Shown here in pieces: positions 18,602 through 27,357 of a stretch of 64,000 bases of DNA. Under the pieces are notes generated by a model, which searched no databases, was not told the origin of the DNA, and was given only the letters and a program-made list of their open reading frames with translations. The DNA is from Vibrio inusitatus (lineage in GTDB: Bacteria; Pseudomonadota; Gammaproteobacteria; Enterobacterales; Vibrionaceae). The stretch covers positions 124,001 through 188,000 of the forward strand of contig AP024879.1 of the NCBI GenBank assembly GCA_024346935.1, read 5' to 3'. The position numbers and the translations under genes were made by a program. The stretch's first letter is position 1, and every line of letters starts with the position of its first letter.

Positions 18602-19573
18602 CTATTGCGGTTTAATCTTCTTATGTTGAGGTTTAAATCGCTCTGGCCAATACATAGCAACATACCCAGCCGATACCCACAATACCAACAGCGTTGCTAT
18701 TGTCAGCTCGAACATTCCAAATTTATGTAACCAATACCAATCTTCGTGTGCCAATTCAAACCATGTAGTCAGCCTCGACATGGCAATAGCGCTAATGACT
18801 GATGGAAAGGTAACTGCAGCTATGGACGGCTGAAATTTCAACCTGAGTAGATTGATATAACAAAGATAAATGAGTAGGGTCATTGTAATTGCGATGCCGG
18901 CTAAAGCGCCGGTTAAAATTGGATCAGGATCTGGAAAATTCACCAAATAAGCGGCAAGGGTTAGGTTGATTGGTGCGGCCATAATAGCAAGTGTTGGACG
19001 TGCTCGGCGTGGTAGTTTGCCAAAGAACACTAAACGGTACAGCACCAAAGGAAGCATAAGAAAATAGATACCGATGCACAGCATGGCCATGTTTTGTGAA
19101 AACACCTTATGTCCTAGTTCTGATCCCGCCAGAGTACTACTGATTACCCCCACAGGATACAAGAACCAACTAGGAACAACATTGACCATTTTGAAGTTGG
19201 CGAATTGAAATCCAAAAAATAGCACCATCATAGTGATATGTAGGCCCAGTGAAATGAGCCATAAGATTGATGCGATATGAGGTATTTCGGTTGCGAGATA
19301 GTCGCATAGCACCAGTAGCGCCATGCTCATCGGAGCCATTAAGCTGCCACTTAACGGGTGCTTAATGTCAGCCAAAAAGAGACGTGGATTGAGACTGTAT
19401 TTAAGAAGTACGGGAATAAGTATCAAAGTACCCATTAACGCTAAGTAAGGACGAATTACATTGCCAACATCTGGGATATACAATGCCCATGCCTGTCCTA
19501 AACCGATCAGTCCCAGTGCAAGCGCGGCTTGCGAAGGCGGAATGTGATGGAACCGATGAAATTTGCGCAACAA
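18602..19573 (-). CDS. TDT/SLAC1-family membrane transporter
   Basis: A 323-residue protein with about ten hydrophobic segments and the family's opening pattern IPPSQAALALGLIGLG, as in TehA and the SLAC1 anion channels. Members move tellurite, dicarboxylates, sulfite or other anions; the substrate here cannot be told. The start is TTG, with GGAG and AAGAG upstream; no ATG lies near the conserved N-terminus. It is divergent from the small gene at 20218. Confidence 0.8.
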   Translation of the reverse strand: MLRKFHRFHHIPPSQAALALGLIGLGQAWALYIPDVGNVIRPYLALMGTLILIPVLLKYSLNPRLFLADIKHPLSGSLMAPMSMALLVLCDYLATEIPHIASILWLISLGLHITMMVLFFGFQFANFKMVNVVPSWFLYPVGVISSTLAGSELGHKVFSQNMAMLCIGIYFLMLPLVLYRLVFFGKLPRRARPTLAIMAAPINLTLAAYLVNFPDPDPILTGALAGIAITMTLLIYLCYINLLRLKFQPSIAAVTFPSVISAIAMSRLTTWFELAHEDWYWLHKFGMFELTIATLLVLWVSAGYVAMYWPERFKPQHKKIKPQ

Positions 19574-20217
19574 GTCTCTTATTCTCCAAGGGTAAAATAG
19601 CTAATGTTGAATGGTGCATATTAAACCGCAACCGAGCGCTTATTGCCATGATCAAAAAGGTAATAAAGAATTCATTATCTGGTAATACTTGCAGTTTTTA
19701 AAATATGCGCCATAGTTAAATCGTGAGGTAAAAATCGAATCTTACAGGGAGGAAAGGGTTACCTCACTTTGATTAACATAAGTGTAATCGCAATACAGCT
19801 GAAGAGCCGAAAATACTTTAATGCTCGTTTATAGTTCTCCGGTCAACAACCCGCGAGATTCGCAAACTCACGATTGAGTAACGAGACCATAAGGCGCATG
19901 CAAAGTGCGCCTTTGTGCTTTCTGGCGTTTACAGAAAGAGAGCAAGATAGACTCTTTTGGGTATCAAAATCCGCTATTTTCTACGGAAGTTACAAATTGT
20001 TTCACTTTTCTGTATATTTCAATCACTTTAACTTATTGAAATAATTAAATAAATTTACCTATCAATAATGGGAACTTAGTTTGCGTATTTCGAGATTAAT
20101 GTCCCTGTCCATTATTTGTACGACAAATGTATAATCCTCCATCTTTAGAGTTGTTACATATTAAGTATTCGAGAATATTTACGGCTTAGTTTGATGTGTT
20201 TTTCAGTGAGGTGGTTG
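19574..20217. other. Long intergenic region with hairpin cluster
   Basis: This 644-base stretch separates the TDT transporter from the Flp-like peptide gene. Apart from the hairpin cluster at 19853-19913 and A/T-rich sequence at 20000-20150 that could hold promoters, I see no protein-coding frame with a ribosome site. Confidence 0.5.
19853..19913 (+). ncRNA. Possible structured RNA (three consecutive hairpins)
   Basis: Three short stems follow one another: GCGA/TCGC (19853-19863), ACTCA/TGAGT (19866-19879) and AAGGCGCA/TGCGCCTT (19891-19913). The last is followed by TGTGCTTTCT, a moderately T-rich tail. This order resembles a small regulatory RNA or a leader with a terminator, but I recognise no family, and no promoter was verified. 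Confidence 0.3.
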
Positions 20218-20337
20218 ATGAAAGTTGTAGAGTACGCATTAATGTCTGCGTTTGCTGTTGTCATTTTATTTGCACTTTTTAGTACATTTATGGCACACGC
20301 AGGTGGTATCTGGGATACGGTTTTAACAATTAAATAG
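20218..20337 (+). CDS. 39-residue Flp-pilin-like membrane peptide
   Basis: A short frame, MKVVEYALMSAFAVV..., with a GAGGTGG ribosome site directly upstream. Residues 4-28 form one hydrophobic helix that begins with EYAL, the hallmark of Flp/type IVb pilins, and the order of small residues after it is also Flp-like. It lacks the usual basic leader with Gly before the processing site; an in-frame ATG at 20194 does not supply one. No tad/flp assembly genes are in the window. It may be a small membrane peptide that only resembles Flp. Confidence 0.6.
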   Translation: MKVVEYALMSAFAVVILFALFSTFMAHAGGIWDTVLTIK

Positions 20338-20505
20338 TTATCTCATATTAAGTTAAGGGGTCCTGATTACGGACAATGACGATCCCGCTTGTCTCCCTTC
20401 TTTGATTATCTTTCTCCTCTTTATTGCATCTTTAGTTTTAACCTTTCTCCATATTATTGAATCTTGTAAACTCTAAGCATAATTCATCTGCTCAGAACGG
20501 CTTCT

Positions 20506-21486
20506 ATGTCTCGTAAAACTCCCGCTAACATCATCACTGGATTCCTAGGCACAGGAAAAACCACAACTATCTTAGAGCTATTAAAGGAAAAACCTGACAA
20601 TGAAAATTGGGCAGTCTTAGTCAATGAATTTGGTGAGATAGGTATTGATGGGGCAATCATGGCTGACAGTGGTGCTCTAATTAAAGAAGTTCCAGGAGGA
20701 TGTATCTGCTGCACCGCGGGTGTACCGACAAGTGTGGCGATAACGGCGCTACTCCGTAGCAATCCTGACAGACTAATAATTGAACCTACAGGTCTAGGCC
20801 ATCCAAAGCAGATTATGGCGACACTATCCTCAGCTCAATTCAGTCCGTATATCGAACTTCGTACTACATTAACCCTCACAGATGCTCGATACTTTGATAA
20901 TGACAAGTACACGACAAACTCGAATTTCAAACAACAACTGGAAGTCGCGGATCTTATTATCGCAAATAAGAGTGAATTAGCGGCTACTGAGCAGGTTGAG
21001 ATAATGCGTGACTGGTTACAATCTCAGGATATTCACACCAAGGTTATTAGCACGACAAAAGGTGACATAGAGTTGTCGCTATTGGATATGTTTGTTAAGC
21101 CAAGCGAACATATCGACGTGGAAGAAGAGCACCATCACCATGCAGCTCTTGAACCACAATTCCAACTACCACCCAATCAAACCCACATCAGAAAAGAAAA
21201 TAAAGGGCAGGGCTATTTTTCTTGCGGTTGGTTGTTTGGCGCAGAGATTACCTTTGACTTTGATTCTGTTTTTTCGATGTTAAGCGATCTTAGTGCTGAC
21301 CGAGTTAAGGCTGTAATAAATACCGAGAAGGGTTGCTTTTCCTTCAATAAAGCGGACGGCGTACTGTCGGTGAGTGATTTGTCACTAGAGGGTTTTGAGT
21401 CGCGTATTGAGGTCATTGATACGCAGATAATGCCGTGGGATCAGTTAGAAGACGTTTTATTGAATCTTGCTAGTGGTGATCAATAA
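20506..21486 (+). CDS. CobW/COG0523-family GTPase (YjiA-like)
   Basis: A 326-residue G3E GTPase with P-loop GFLGTGKTT (about residues 8-16), the metal-binding GGCICCTAG motif (CxCC, about 64-72), IANKSE as the base-recognition site, and a C-terminal CobW domain. A His-rich stretch (EEEHHHH, about 206-212) between the domains suggests zinc or another transition metal. The family delivers metals to target enzymes; the target here is unknown. No zinc-uptake genes are adjacent. Confidence 0.88.
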   Translation: MSRKTPANIITGFLGTGKTTTILELLKEKPDNENWAVLVNEFGEIGIDGAIMADSGALIKEVPGGCICCTAGVPTSVAITALLRSNPDRLIIEPTGLGHPKQIMATLSSAQFSPYIELRTTLTLTDARYFDNDKYTTNSNFKQQLEVADLIIANKSELAATEQVEIMRDWLQSQDIHTKVISTTKGDIELSLLDMFVKPSEHIDVEEEHHHHAALEPQFQLPPNQTHIRKENKGQGYFSCGWLFGAEITFDFDSVFSMLSDLSADRVKAVINTEKGCFSFNKADGVLSVSDLSLEGFESRIEVIDTQIMPWDQLEDVLLNLASGDQ

Positions 21487-21585
21487 CAACTGTATTTAGA
21501 TATCGCTGAGTAGAAACAAGTCACTAATAGCGACCAAAGAGCAGCTACTAGTGCATGCTTTTAGCTATGATCTGAAGCGCATATA

Positions 21586-22075
21586 CACGGAGATTGCCGA
21601 TAGGAGACCTCGGCAATGACGTTTGGTGGATTAGTGGTACGTGTAAAGTTCGGCGCTTGTCATACCAGCAGGGATCTACGAATACCTATGTACGGAGATC
21701 GCCAATAAGAGACCTCGGCAATGGCGTTTGGTGTGTGAGTGGTGCGTGTAAAGTTCGACGCTTGTCATCCCCGCACGCTTTTAGCGGGGATCTAAGAACA
21801 CCTATGTACAGAGATTGCCGATAAGAGACCTCGGCAATGACGTTTGGTGTGTGAGTGGTGCGTGTAAAGTACGGCTCTTGTCATCCTCGCATGCTTTTAG
21901 CGGGGATCTACGAATACCTATGTATGGAGATCGCCGATAAGAGACCTCGGCAATGACGTTTGATGGGTGAGTGGTGCGTGTAAAGTACGGCCCGTGTCAT
22001 CCCCGCATGCTTTTAGCGGGGATCTAAGAAAACGTATGTTCGGAGGTTACTGATAGAAGACTTCAACAATGATGT
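21586..22075. repeat. Second array of 116-bp REP-doublet units, inverted
   Basis: About four units whose anchors (AGATTGCC or variants) fall at 21591, 21696, 21812, 21928 and a decayed 22044, with spacings of 105, 116, 116 and 116. On the minus strand the unit reads AGATCCCCGC...GCGGGGATGAC followed by GTCATTGCCGA...TCTCTTATCGGCAATCT, the same two-palindrome layout as the array at 5597-6785. The arms of the first palindrome are longer here. Confidence 0.85.
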
Positions 22076-22113
22076 TTTTTAAACCAGTGGAACGCGTCAT
22101 TCTAAGATTATTA

Positions 22114-22275
22114 CTAGCCTTTAATAAACCGGTCGAATGCTTTCATAACACCTTGTGCCCAGTCTTGAATGTCGCGAATGGGATCACCGGTAATGAATTT
22201 CCACATGTCTTCTCCAAAGAAAAGGCAAGCAAGAAGAAACAAACCAATAGCGGGATACAGTAGTCGGCGTAGCAT
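22114..22275 (-). CDS. 53-residue membrane-anchored small protein
   Basis: A short frame starting MLRRLLYPAIGLFLL, with a textbook ribosome site (GGAGGAAG) 5 bases upstream. An N-terminal membrane helix (about residues 5-20) is followed by a soluble amphipathic tail (WKFITGDPIRDIQDWAQG) on the other side of the membrane. It lies between the inverted repeat array and a bidirectional terminator. I do not recognise the family. Confidence 0.65.
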   Translation of the reverse strand: MLRRLLYPAIGLFLLACLFFGEDMWKFITGDPIRDIQDWAQGVMKAFDRFIKG

Positions 22276-22336
22276 TTTTCTTCCTCCATGAAGAAAGGGT
22301 GCATGCGACTAAATATAGAACAATTATTCTATAAAT

Positions 22337-22379
22337 GAAAAACCTCAGCTCAAAAAATGAGCTGAGGTTTTTGTTTTTT
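22337..22379. terminator. Bidirectional terminator
   Basis: AACCTCAGCTC (22341-22351) pairs with GAGCTGAGGTT (22359-22369), with A and T runs on either side. It lies just after the ylqF stop on the minus strand. Confidence 0.85.
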
Positions 22380-22398
22380 GCGGTATTTTATTAGCAGT

Positions 22399-23343
22399 TT
22401 AGCGCTTATTTCGAAGATATCGTTTACGACGTTCTTCTTTTTTCTTCACTCTTGCTTCTTCTTTACGAACGGCTTCTTTCTCTACTTCAATCAACTCTTC
22501 AGTGATCATTTCAGGAAGCTCGAGAGTGATCTGACCGAGTACGCCTTGTCGAAGTTCATGCAATAAGATTTCTGAAGCCTTGTGCAGGTCAACGCGTCCA
22601 CCAGAGCGTAAGGCACCTCGCTTACGGCCTATAGCTTCCATCAACTCAATCTCAGTATCAGGCAGTTCGTCGAGTTGGTAACGCTCAATCAAACGTTCTG
22701 GATACTGCTGTGCCAAATATTCAACAGTGTAAAAAGCCACTTCGTCGTATTCCATCGCAGTATCTTTGATAGCGCCTGTTGCTGCAAGACGGAAACCACT
22801 GTGTGGGTTTTCTACTTTAGGCCATAGAATTCCTGGAGTATCAGAAAGCACCACACCGTTTTGTAGGTTGATACGCTGCTGGCGGCGCGTTACGGCAGGT
22901 TGGTTACCCGTTTGAGCAATAGTACGTCCAGCTAAAGTATTGATAATAGTGGACTTGCCTACATTAGGAATACCCATGATCATGGTGCGAATGTTCTTGC
23001 CCATGGCTTCACGGTGAGGGGCCATCTTGCGACACAGTTCCATAATTTTATGGATCTCTTGAGGGTTTTCGGTAGTCACAGCCATCGCTTTAACACCCTC
23101 TTGAAGCTCAAAATGCTCAATCCACATCTGTGTCAGTTCTGGATCTGATAGATCTCTTTTATTGAGCACTTTGATACAAGGTTTATCACCACGTAATTCA
23201 GAGATCATAGGATTCTCAGATGAGTAGGGGATACGGGCATCTAGTACCTCGATAATGACATCAATCTGAGGAACCACCTCTTCGATCTCTTTACGAGCTT
23301 TGTGCATGTGGCCCGGAAACCATTGGATTGTGTTGTTAACCAT
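22399..23343 (-). CDS. ylqF: YlqF/RbgA-type ribosome-assembly GTPase
   Basis: A 314-residue circularly permuted GTPase: the G4 motif NKRD (about residue 61) comes before the P-loop GIPNVGKST (about 124) and the G3 motif DTPG (about 168). The N-terminus WFPGHMHKA is typical of RbgA/YlqF, which act in late assembly of the 50S ribosomal subunit. The C-terminal tail is rich in Lys/Arg/Glu and is probably RNA-binding. Confidence 0.9.
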   Translation of the reverse strand: MVNNTIQWFPGHMHKARKEIEEVVPQIDVIIEVLDARIPYSSENPMISELRGDKPCIKVLNKRDLSDPELTQMWIEHFELQEGVKAMAVTTENPQEIHKIMELCRKMAPHREAMGKNIRTMIMGIPNVGKSTIINTLAGRTIAQTGNQPAVTRRQQRINLQNGVVLSDTPGILWPKVENPHSGFRLAATGAIKDTAMEYDEVAFYTVEYLAQQYPERLIERYQLDELPDTEIELMEAIGRKRGALRSGGRVDLHKASEILLHELRQGVLGQITLELPEMITEELIEVEKEAVRKEEARVKKKEERRKRYLRNKR

Positions 23344-23654
23344 TTGAAAAATAACCTTTATTTTCTTCTGTTTACTTTGCTGGGTATCGGGAATATTAAT
23401 TACTGAAAAAGAAATTTTGTATCTAGATACTAATTACTAGCAACAGAATGAGCAGATAAAGGGGATTTTAACACTTTATAGAGAAAGGGCGAGTTTTCTG
23501 CTAATGCTCACGATAAATAGGCATTGTGTACAGCTCACTAATATCCTGCAAAAACTAATTCCCTATGGAAAGAGGTAAATAGTAAATATTCAACCTGAGC
23601 CAGCTAGATAAATATCAAGTGGATTAGCTACAGGCTAGATTAGAAATGATGTTA
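23344..23654. other. Intergenic region upstream of ylqF
   Basis: A/T-rich 311 bases holding the ylqF promoter region. The only structure I see is a perfect 12-bp palindrome, GTATCTAGATAC, at 23419-23430. Confidence 0.4.
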
Positions 23655-24152
23655 TTACCCAAGGTGGCTTATCCATTTTTTGAGTAATGAGTTCAGTTGC
23701 GTTTGTTCGTCATTTGTCAAAGGTGAACAGAGTTCATCTACTTTAGTGAAGTATTTTTTGATACCTTCATCGATAAGCTCAATACCTTTGGCAGTCAATC
23801 CAACGACTATACTGCGCCTATCCTGCTCACTGTGGATTCTATGTATTAAGCCCTTAGCCTCAAGTTTATCCAAGCGATTGGTCATAGCGCCGGAAGTGAG
23901 CAGGGTTTGTCGAATTAGGTCGGATGGTGTGAGCTGAAACGGAGCGCCATTTCGATAGAGGGTGGCAAGCACATCGAACTCACCCATAGTGACCTTCAAC
24001 TCCTTATAGATGGGCGTCCGAGCATTCTCTAGCGACTTATTTAAGCGCGTGCTTCGACCAATGATGGCTAGAGGAAGGCTGGTTTCCATCAAGGAGTGAT
24101 TGCTCTGCCATTGATGTAAAATTTTGTCTATATGGTCTGCCTTATCTGACAT
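23655..24152 (-). CDS. MarR-family transcriptional regulator
   Basis: A 165-residue winged-helix protein. The DNA-binding part is seen in LTPSDLIRQTLLTSGAMTN and the wing in HSEQDRRSIVVGLTAKG, the latter a MarR signature. It lies 34 bases downstream of the DMT transporter, so the pair is probably one operon, with the regulator repressing the exporter. A TATCTT-N6-AAGATA palindrome upstream of the pair is its likely operator. Confidence 0.88.
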   Translation of the reverse strand: MSDKADHIDKILHQWQSNHSLMETSLPLAIIGRSTRLNKSLENARTPIYKELKVTMGEFDVLATLYRNGAPFQLTPSDLIRQTLLTSGAMTNRLDKLEAKGLIHRIHSEQDRRSIVVGLTAKGIELIDEGIKKYFTKVDELCSPLTNDEQTQLNSLLKKWISHLG

Positions 24153-24186
24153 CGCATTTCCTTACTATCGATGGATAACGGTAACT

Positions 24187-25080
24187 TTAATACTCGATGA
24201 TAGATTGTTCCGTAGGAAGTTTCTTCATATTTTCATAGACTTGAGCTAAAAAATTACAAACTACCATGATAACCATAACAGCGATTTGTACCTGACTGAA
24301 AGACTCGCCCATTATTGTTGCACCAAGAATCATGGCTAATATGGGATTTAAGGTACCAAAGAAGCTTAGCTCTGATGTGGTGATAAGTGGGATAGTAAAT
24401 ACGTATGCTCCGTAGGCGATCGAGGTTAAACCCACGATAAGCCAAATCATCGCCTCCCACTGTGCCAAAGTAGATGGTACAGGGCTATCAAAAGCGCCAC
24501 CACTAAAATTGAGCTGCCAATAAGCCATAGGTATCAAGATAAGACCGCCAAAGATCAATTTCCATGTCAGTAACTTCCACCAGTGTATTTGCTTCATTAC
24601 GTGCTTGGTGACTAGACTACCCGCGATAAGCGCTGTCATTGCGCCTATCAGCAGTAATATCGCAGAGATACTGATATCAGATCTGCTAGTTATGAACAGA
24701 TAACCTGCGCAGGTAACTAGAATCAGCGCCGAGATGAGTTGAATACAAGAAGGTTTAATCTGATGTGCTATACCTAGAACCGCTAGTCCCACCACTGGCA
24801 AGGCTATCATTCCTACACCGACAAGCGTACTAGGAAGATGCAGAGCACTGGCAAAGAGTAATCCGAAAAACAGAGCAATGTTCAAAAAGCCAACCAGTAG
24901 CAAGGCAGGAATTTCGTGCATCCTTGGCAAAGTCGGTTTGATCAAAAGTAGAAGCAAACCAGCAGGTAGAGCACGCCAAACGGCAAGCGCAAATGGAGAC
25001 CAATGAGTGAAGTAGGTGGATAGGATGGCATAAGTGGTTCCCCACAAAAGAGGAGCAAGTATCGCTAAGAAAATTCTCAT
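24187..25080 (-). CDS. EamA/DMT-family membrane transporter
   Basis: A 297-residue protein with ten hydrophobic segments in two EamA repeats; the opening MRIFLAILAPLLWGTTY is typical. I start at the ATG at 25080 because GGAG lies 7 bases upstream. The in-frame TTG at 25092 overlaps that ribosome site. The family exports amino acids, metabolites or drugs. Its neighbour MarR gene and operator-like palindrome suggest induction by a small molecule. Confidence 0.85.
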   Translation of the reverse strand: MRIFLAILAPLLWGTTYAILSTYFTHWSPFALAVWRALPAGLLLLLIKPTLPRMHEIPALLLVGFLNIALFFGLLFASALHLPSTLVGVGMIALPVVGLAVLGIAHQIKPSCIQLISALILVTCAGYLFITSRSDISISAILLLIGAMTALIAGSLVTKHVMKQIHWWKLLTWKLIFGGLILIPMAYWQLNFSGGAFDSPVPSTLAQWEAMIWLIVGLTSIAYGAYVFTIPLITTSELSFFGTLNPILAMILGATIMGESFSQVQIAVMVIMVVCNFLAQVYENMKKLPTEQSIIEY

Positions 25081-25098
25081 TATTATCTCCAAGTAAAG

Positions 25099-25116
25099 TA
25101 TCTTTATATGAAGATA
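25099..25116. promoter_or_regulatory. Probable MarR operator upstream of the DMT-marR operon
   Basis: TATCTT-TATATG-AAGATA is an 18-bp perfect-arm palindrome 18 bases upstream of the transporter start. The TATCT/AGATA ends resemble the operator known for MhqR-type MarR proteins. Confidence 0.55.
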
Positions 25117-25277
25117 TAATGTTTATTAGAATTAACCTAATGATCAAAGTAGAAACTGACTGTGCACTTTTGATCTGTAGGCTGAACAGCCATTTACTAC
25201 TATTGGTATGAGAGTGAAGCGAGATGAAACCAGTTTAATTTTATTTTTGGGGTAGGGTATGAGCATAAATAGCAGAC

Positions 25278-25565
25278 AAAATAAAACCCCACTTGGTTTC
25301 CCAAGTGGGGTTTAATCTTTACTCGCAGCAATCCGGCTACTAACAGTGCTCCCTGCATCTTTCCTTGATAGTGGTTAAAATCCGTTAACCTAGTTCCATG
25401 TCGTCGCCATCCTAGCGGTGTCCATCCTAGCCTATCATCCTGACGGGCGAACTCTATCCTAGAGCATTACATCCTTGCTGATAACTCATCCTAAGCCATC
25501 ACATCTTCATCCTGAAGACACCTAATCCTTTAGGTTTTTCCTTTTCCTGCCAACTTCCTGTCGAC
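25278..25565 (-). ncRNA. csrB: CsrB-family regulatory RNA
   Basis: On the minus strand this roughly 290-nt region contains about 16 GGA motifs, at least six of them AGGATG, several between complementary arms. The 5' end, GTCGACAGG, matches the start of E. coli CsrB. The 3' part (GCAGGGAGCA...AGTAGCCGGATTGCTGCGA) also parallels the end of E. coli CsrB. It closes with a strong terminator, AACCCCACTTGG/CCAAGTGGGG, plus TTTTATTTT. CsrB RNAs sequester the translational regulator CsrA. A -10-like TACTAAT lies just upstream of the predicted start. The exact 5' end is inferred. Confidence 0.92.
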
Positions 25566-25734
25566 AAGATTAGTATCACCGTTTAGTAGCGGCTCTACAA
25601 TAAGGTCAAACTTTTTAGTTGCGAATTTTTGCGCCTTAATTTTTCTGAGTTGATTTTTTATTTTTATTATTCAATGGTTTAGTTTATTTTTAGGCAGATT
25701 TTTTAACCCAGTAAAGATAGATATCTGCACTCTT

Positions 25735-25752
25735 TGTAAGAGATCTCGCACA
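25735..25752. promoter_or_regulatory. VarA/UvrY (GacA)-type box upstream of csrB
   Basis: TGTAAG-AGATCT-CGCACA; on the csrB strand it reads TGTGCG-N6-CTTACA, with one half of the GacA/UvrY consensus TGTAAG-N6-CTTACA perfect. It lies about 170 bases upstream of the predicted csrB start, a distance like that reported for UvrY sites at csrB in enterobacteria. Confidence 0.6.
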
Positions 25753-25846
25753 AAATAACGGGCGTTTAGCCTTTATTAGCTACTGGAAGATCAGTTTATA
25801 CCAAGCGTTATACCCTCGAATAAGAATAATTTGTTGAGAAAGAACT

Positions 25847-25861
25847 AGACCGACCGGTTTG
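25847..25861. promoter_or_regulatory. TetR-type operator, site 1
   Basis: AGACCGACCGGTTTG, 43 bases upstream of the aldehyde dehydrogenase start. It is nearly identical to site 2 (30351), including the following GTTTTGTGTA. Confidence 0.75.
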
Positions 25862-25903
25862 TTTTGTGTAGTCTGTGTGCAACTTAACCAAAAGGTGAAA
25901 CTA

Positions 25904-27319
25904 GTGAATAGCATTAAAACCGTTGAAACCATGCAACTTCAGCATTCTGAAATGAAAAAAGCATTTGAAATGGATCCTATGCCGTCAATGGAATCTCGTA
26001 TTGAGAAGTTGACCAAACTTAGACAAACACTGATTGATTACAGTGATCGTATCTGTGAAGCGATGAATCAAGATTATGGTAAGCGAAGCGTTCAAGACAC
26101 ACTGATTGCAGATGTGTTGCCGTGTATCGCGAATATTGATTACAGTCTAGAACATATGCAAGAGTGGATGACTCCCTCTGTTCGCTCTGCGGGAGCGCTT
26201 CTATCACTGTCGAAAGTAGAAGTGGTATATCAACCTAAAGGTTTAGTCGGTATTGTGACGCCTTGGAACTTTCCTGTGATGCTATCTGTAGGTCCGCTTA
26301 TTTCTGCGATTACGGCGGGTAATAGAGCCATGATCAAGATGAGTGAATTCACTCCAGCAACTAACCAGATCTTAAGTGAAATGTTTGCCTCTGTTTTTGC
26401 TCAGAATGAAGTTGTCGTTGTAGAAGGGGAATCAGATCTATCCTCCAAATTTACCGGGCTAGCATTTGATCATCTGCTATTTACTGGCTCAACCGCTGTT
26501 GGCCGACTAGTAATGAAAGCTGCTGCTGACAACCTAACCCCGCTTACGTTGGAGCTTGGTGGTAAGTCGCCAGTAATTGTTGCCGACGATGTAAGTATGC
26601 AGTTGGCGGTAGAGCGTATCATCTATGGTAAGAGCCTGAATAACGGTCAGGTTTGTGTGGCACCGGATTATGTGTTGGTTCCTGAACAAAGCAAAGAAGC
26701 CTTTATTACTGAATATAAGCGTCAATATCAGACTTTATTTGCAAACGGTGTTGAATCAGAAAACTTAACCTCTGTTGCAAATGAGCGTCAATATAATCGT
26801 ATCATCGGGTTATTGAACAACGAAATCTTGGCAGGAACTCGTATAGAGCCTTGCCACGACATGAGTATTGATGAGAATGCACATCGTCTAGTGACTCATC
26901 TGGTAGTTGAACCGAACCTTGACTCTAACATTATGGATGAAGAAATCTTCGGACCGTTATTGCCTGTTATTGGTTATTCTAATATTGACGAGGCAATCCG
27001 CTTTGTGAACAGCAAGCCTCGTCCGTTGGCGCTGTATCTGATGTCATTTGATGAAAAGCTACAATCGCAGATCAAGAACACTATCCACTCTGGCGGTATG
27101 TGTATCAATGACTGTGTTTTCCATCTAGCCGTTGATGATGCTCCATTCGGCGGTATTGGTGAGTCGGGTAAGGGTAACTATCATGGTAAAGAAGGCTTTA
27201 TTACCTTCTCTCATGCCAAAACGGTAATGACCAGTGGTGAAGAGCACCAGATTAAACATTTGTTCTCAGCGGAAGATAACGAATTCAAGTTGGCAGTAAT
27301 GGCGATGCTAGGTAAATAA
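25904..27319 (+). CDS. Aldehyde dehydrogenase, coniferyl-aldehyde type
   Basis: A NAD(P)-dependent aldehyde dehydrogenase of 471 residues. The cofactor loop (FTGSTAVGR), the general-base Glu in LELGGKSP and the catalytic Cys in GQVCVAPDYV are all present; the last is the form seen in coniferyl-aldehyde dehydrogenases. I take the GTG at 25904, five bases after AAGGTGA. A longer frame from 25859 would cover the operator. It shares the TetR-type site with the sulfatase region and is followed 38 bases later by a membrane protein. The natural aldehyde is unknown. Confidence 0.87.
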   Translation: MNSIKTVETMQLQHSEMKKAFEMDPMPSMESRIEKLTKLRQTLIDYSDRICEAMNQDYGKRSVQDTLIADVLPCIANIDYSLEHMQEWMTPSVRSAGALLSLSKVEVVYQPKGLVGIVTPWNFPVMLSVGPLISAITAGNRAMIKMSEFTPATNQILSEMFASVFAQNEVVVVEGESDLSSKFTGLAFDHLLFTGSTAVGRLVMKAAADNLTPLTLELGGKSPVIVADDVSMQLAVERIIYGKSLNNGQVCVAPDYVLVPEQSKEAFITEYKRQYQTLFANGVESENLTSVANERQYNRIIGLLNNEILAGTRIEPCHDMSIDENAHRLVTHLVVEPNLDSNIMDEEIFGPLLPVIGYSNIDEAIRFVNSKPRPLALYLMSFDEKLQSQIKNTIHSGGMCINDCVFHLAVDDAPFGGIGESGKGNYHGKEGFITFSHAKTVMTSGEEHQIKHLFSAEDNEFKLAVMAMLGK

Positions 27320-27357
27320 GCCGCTACTTTGATTACGATAACTACGAGAGAAAGATA

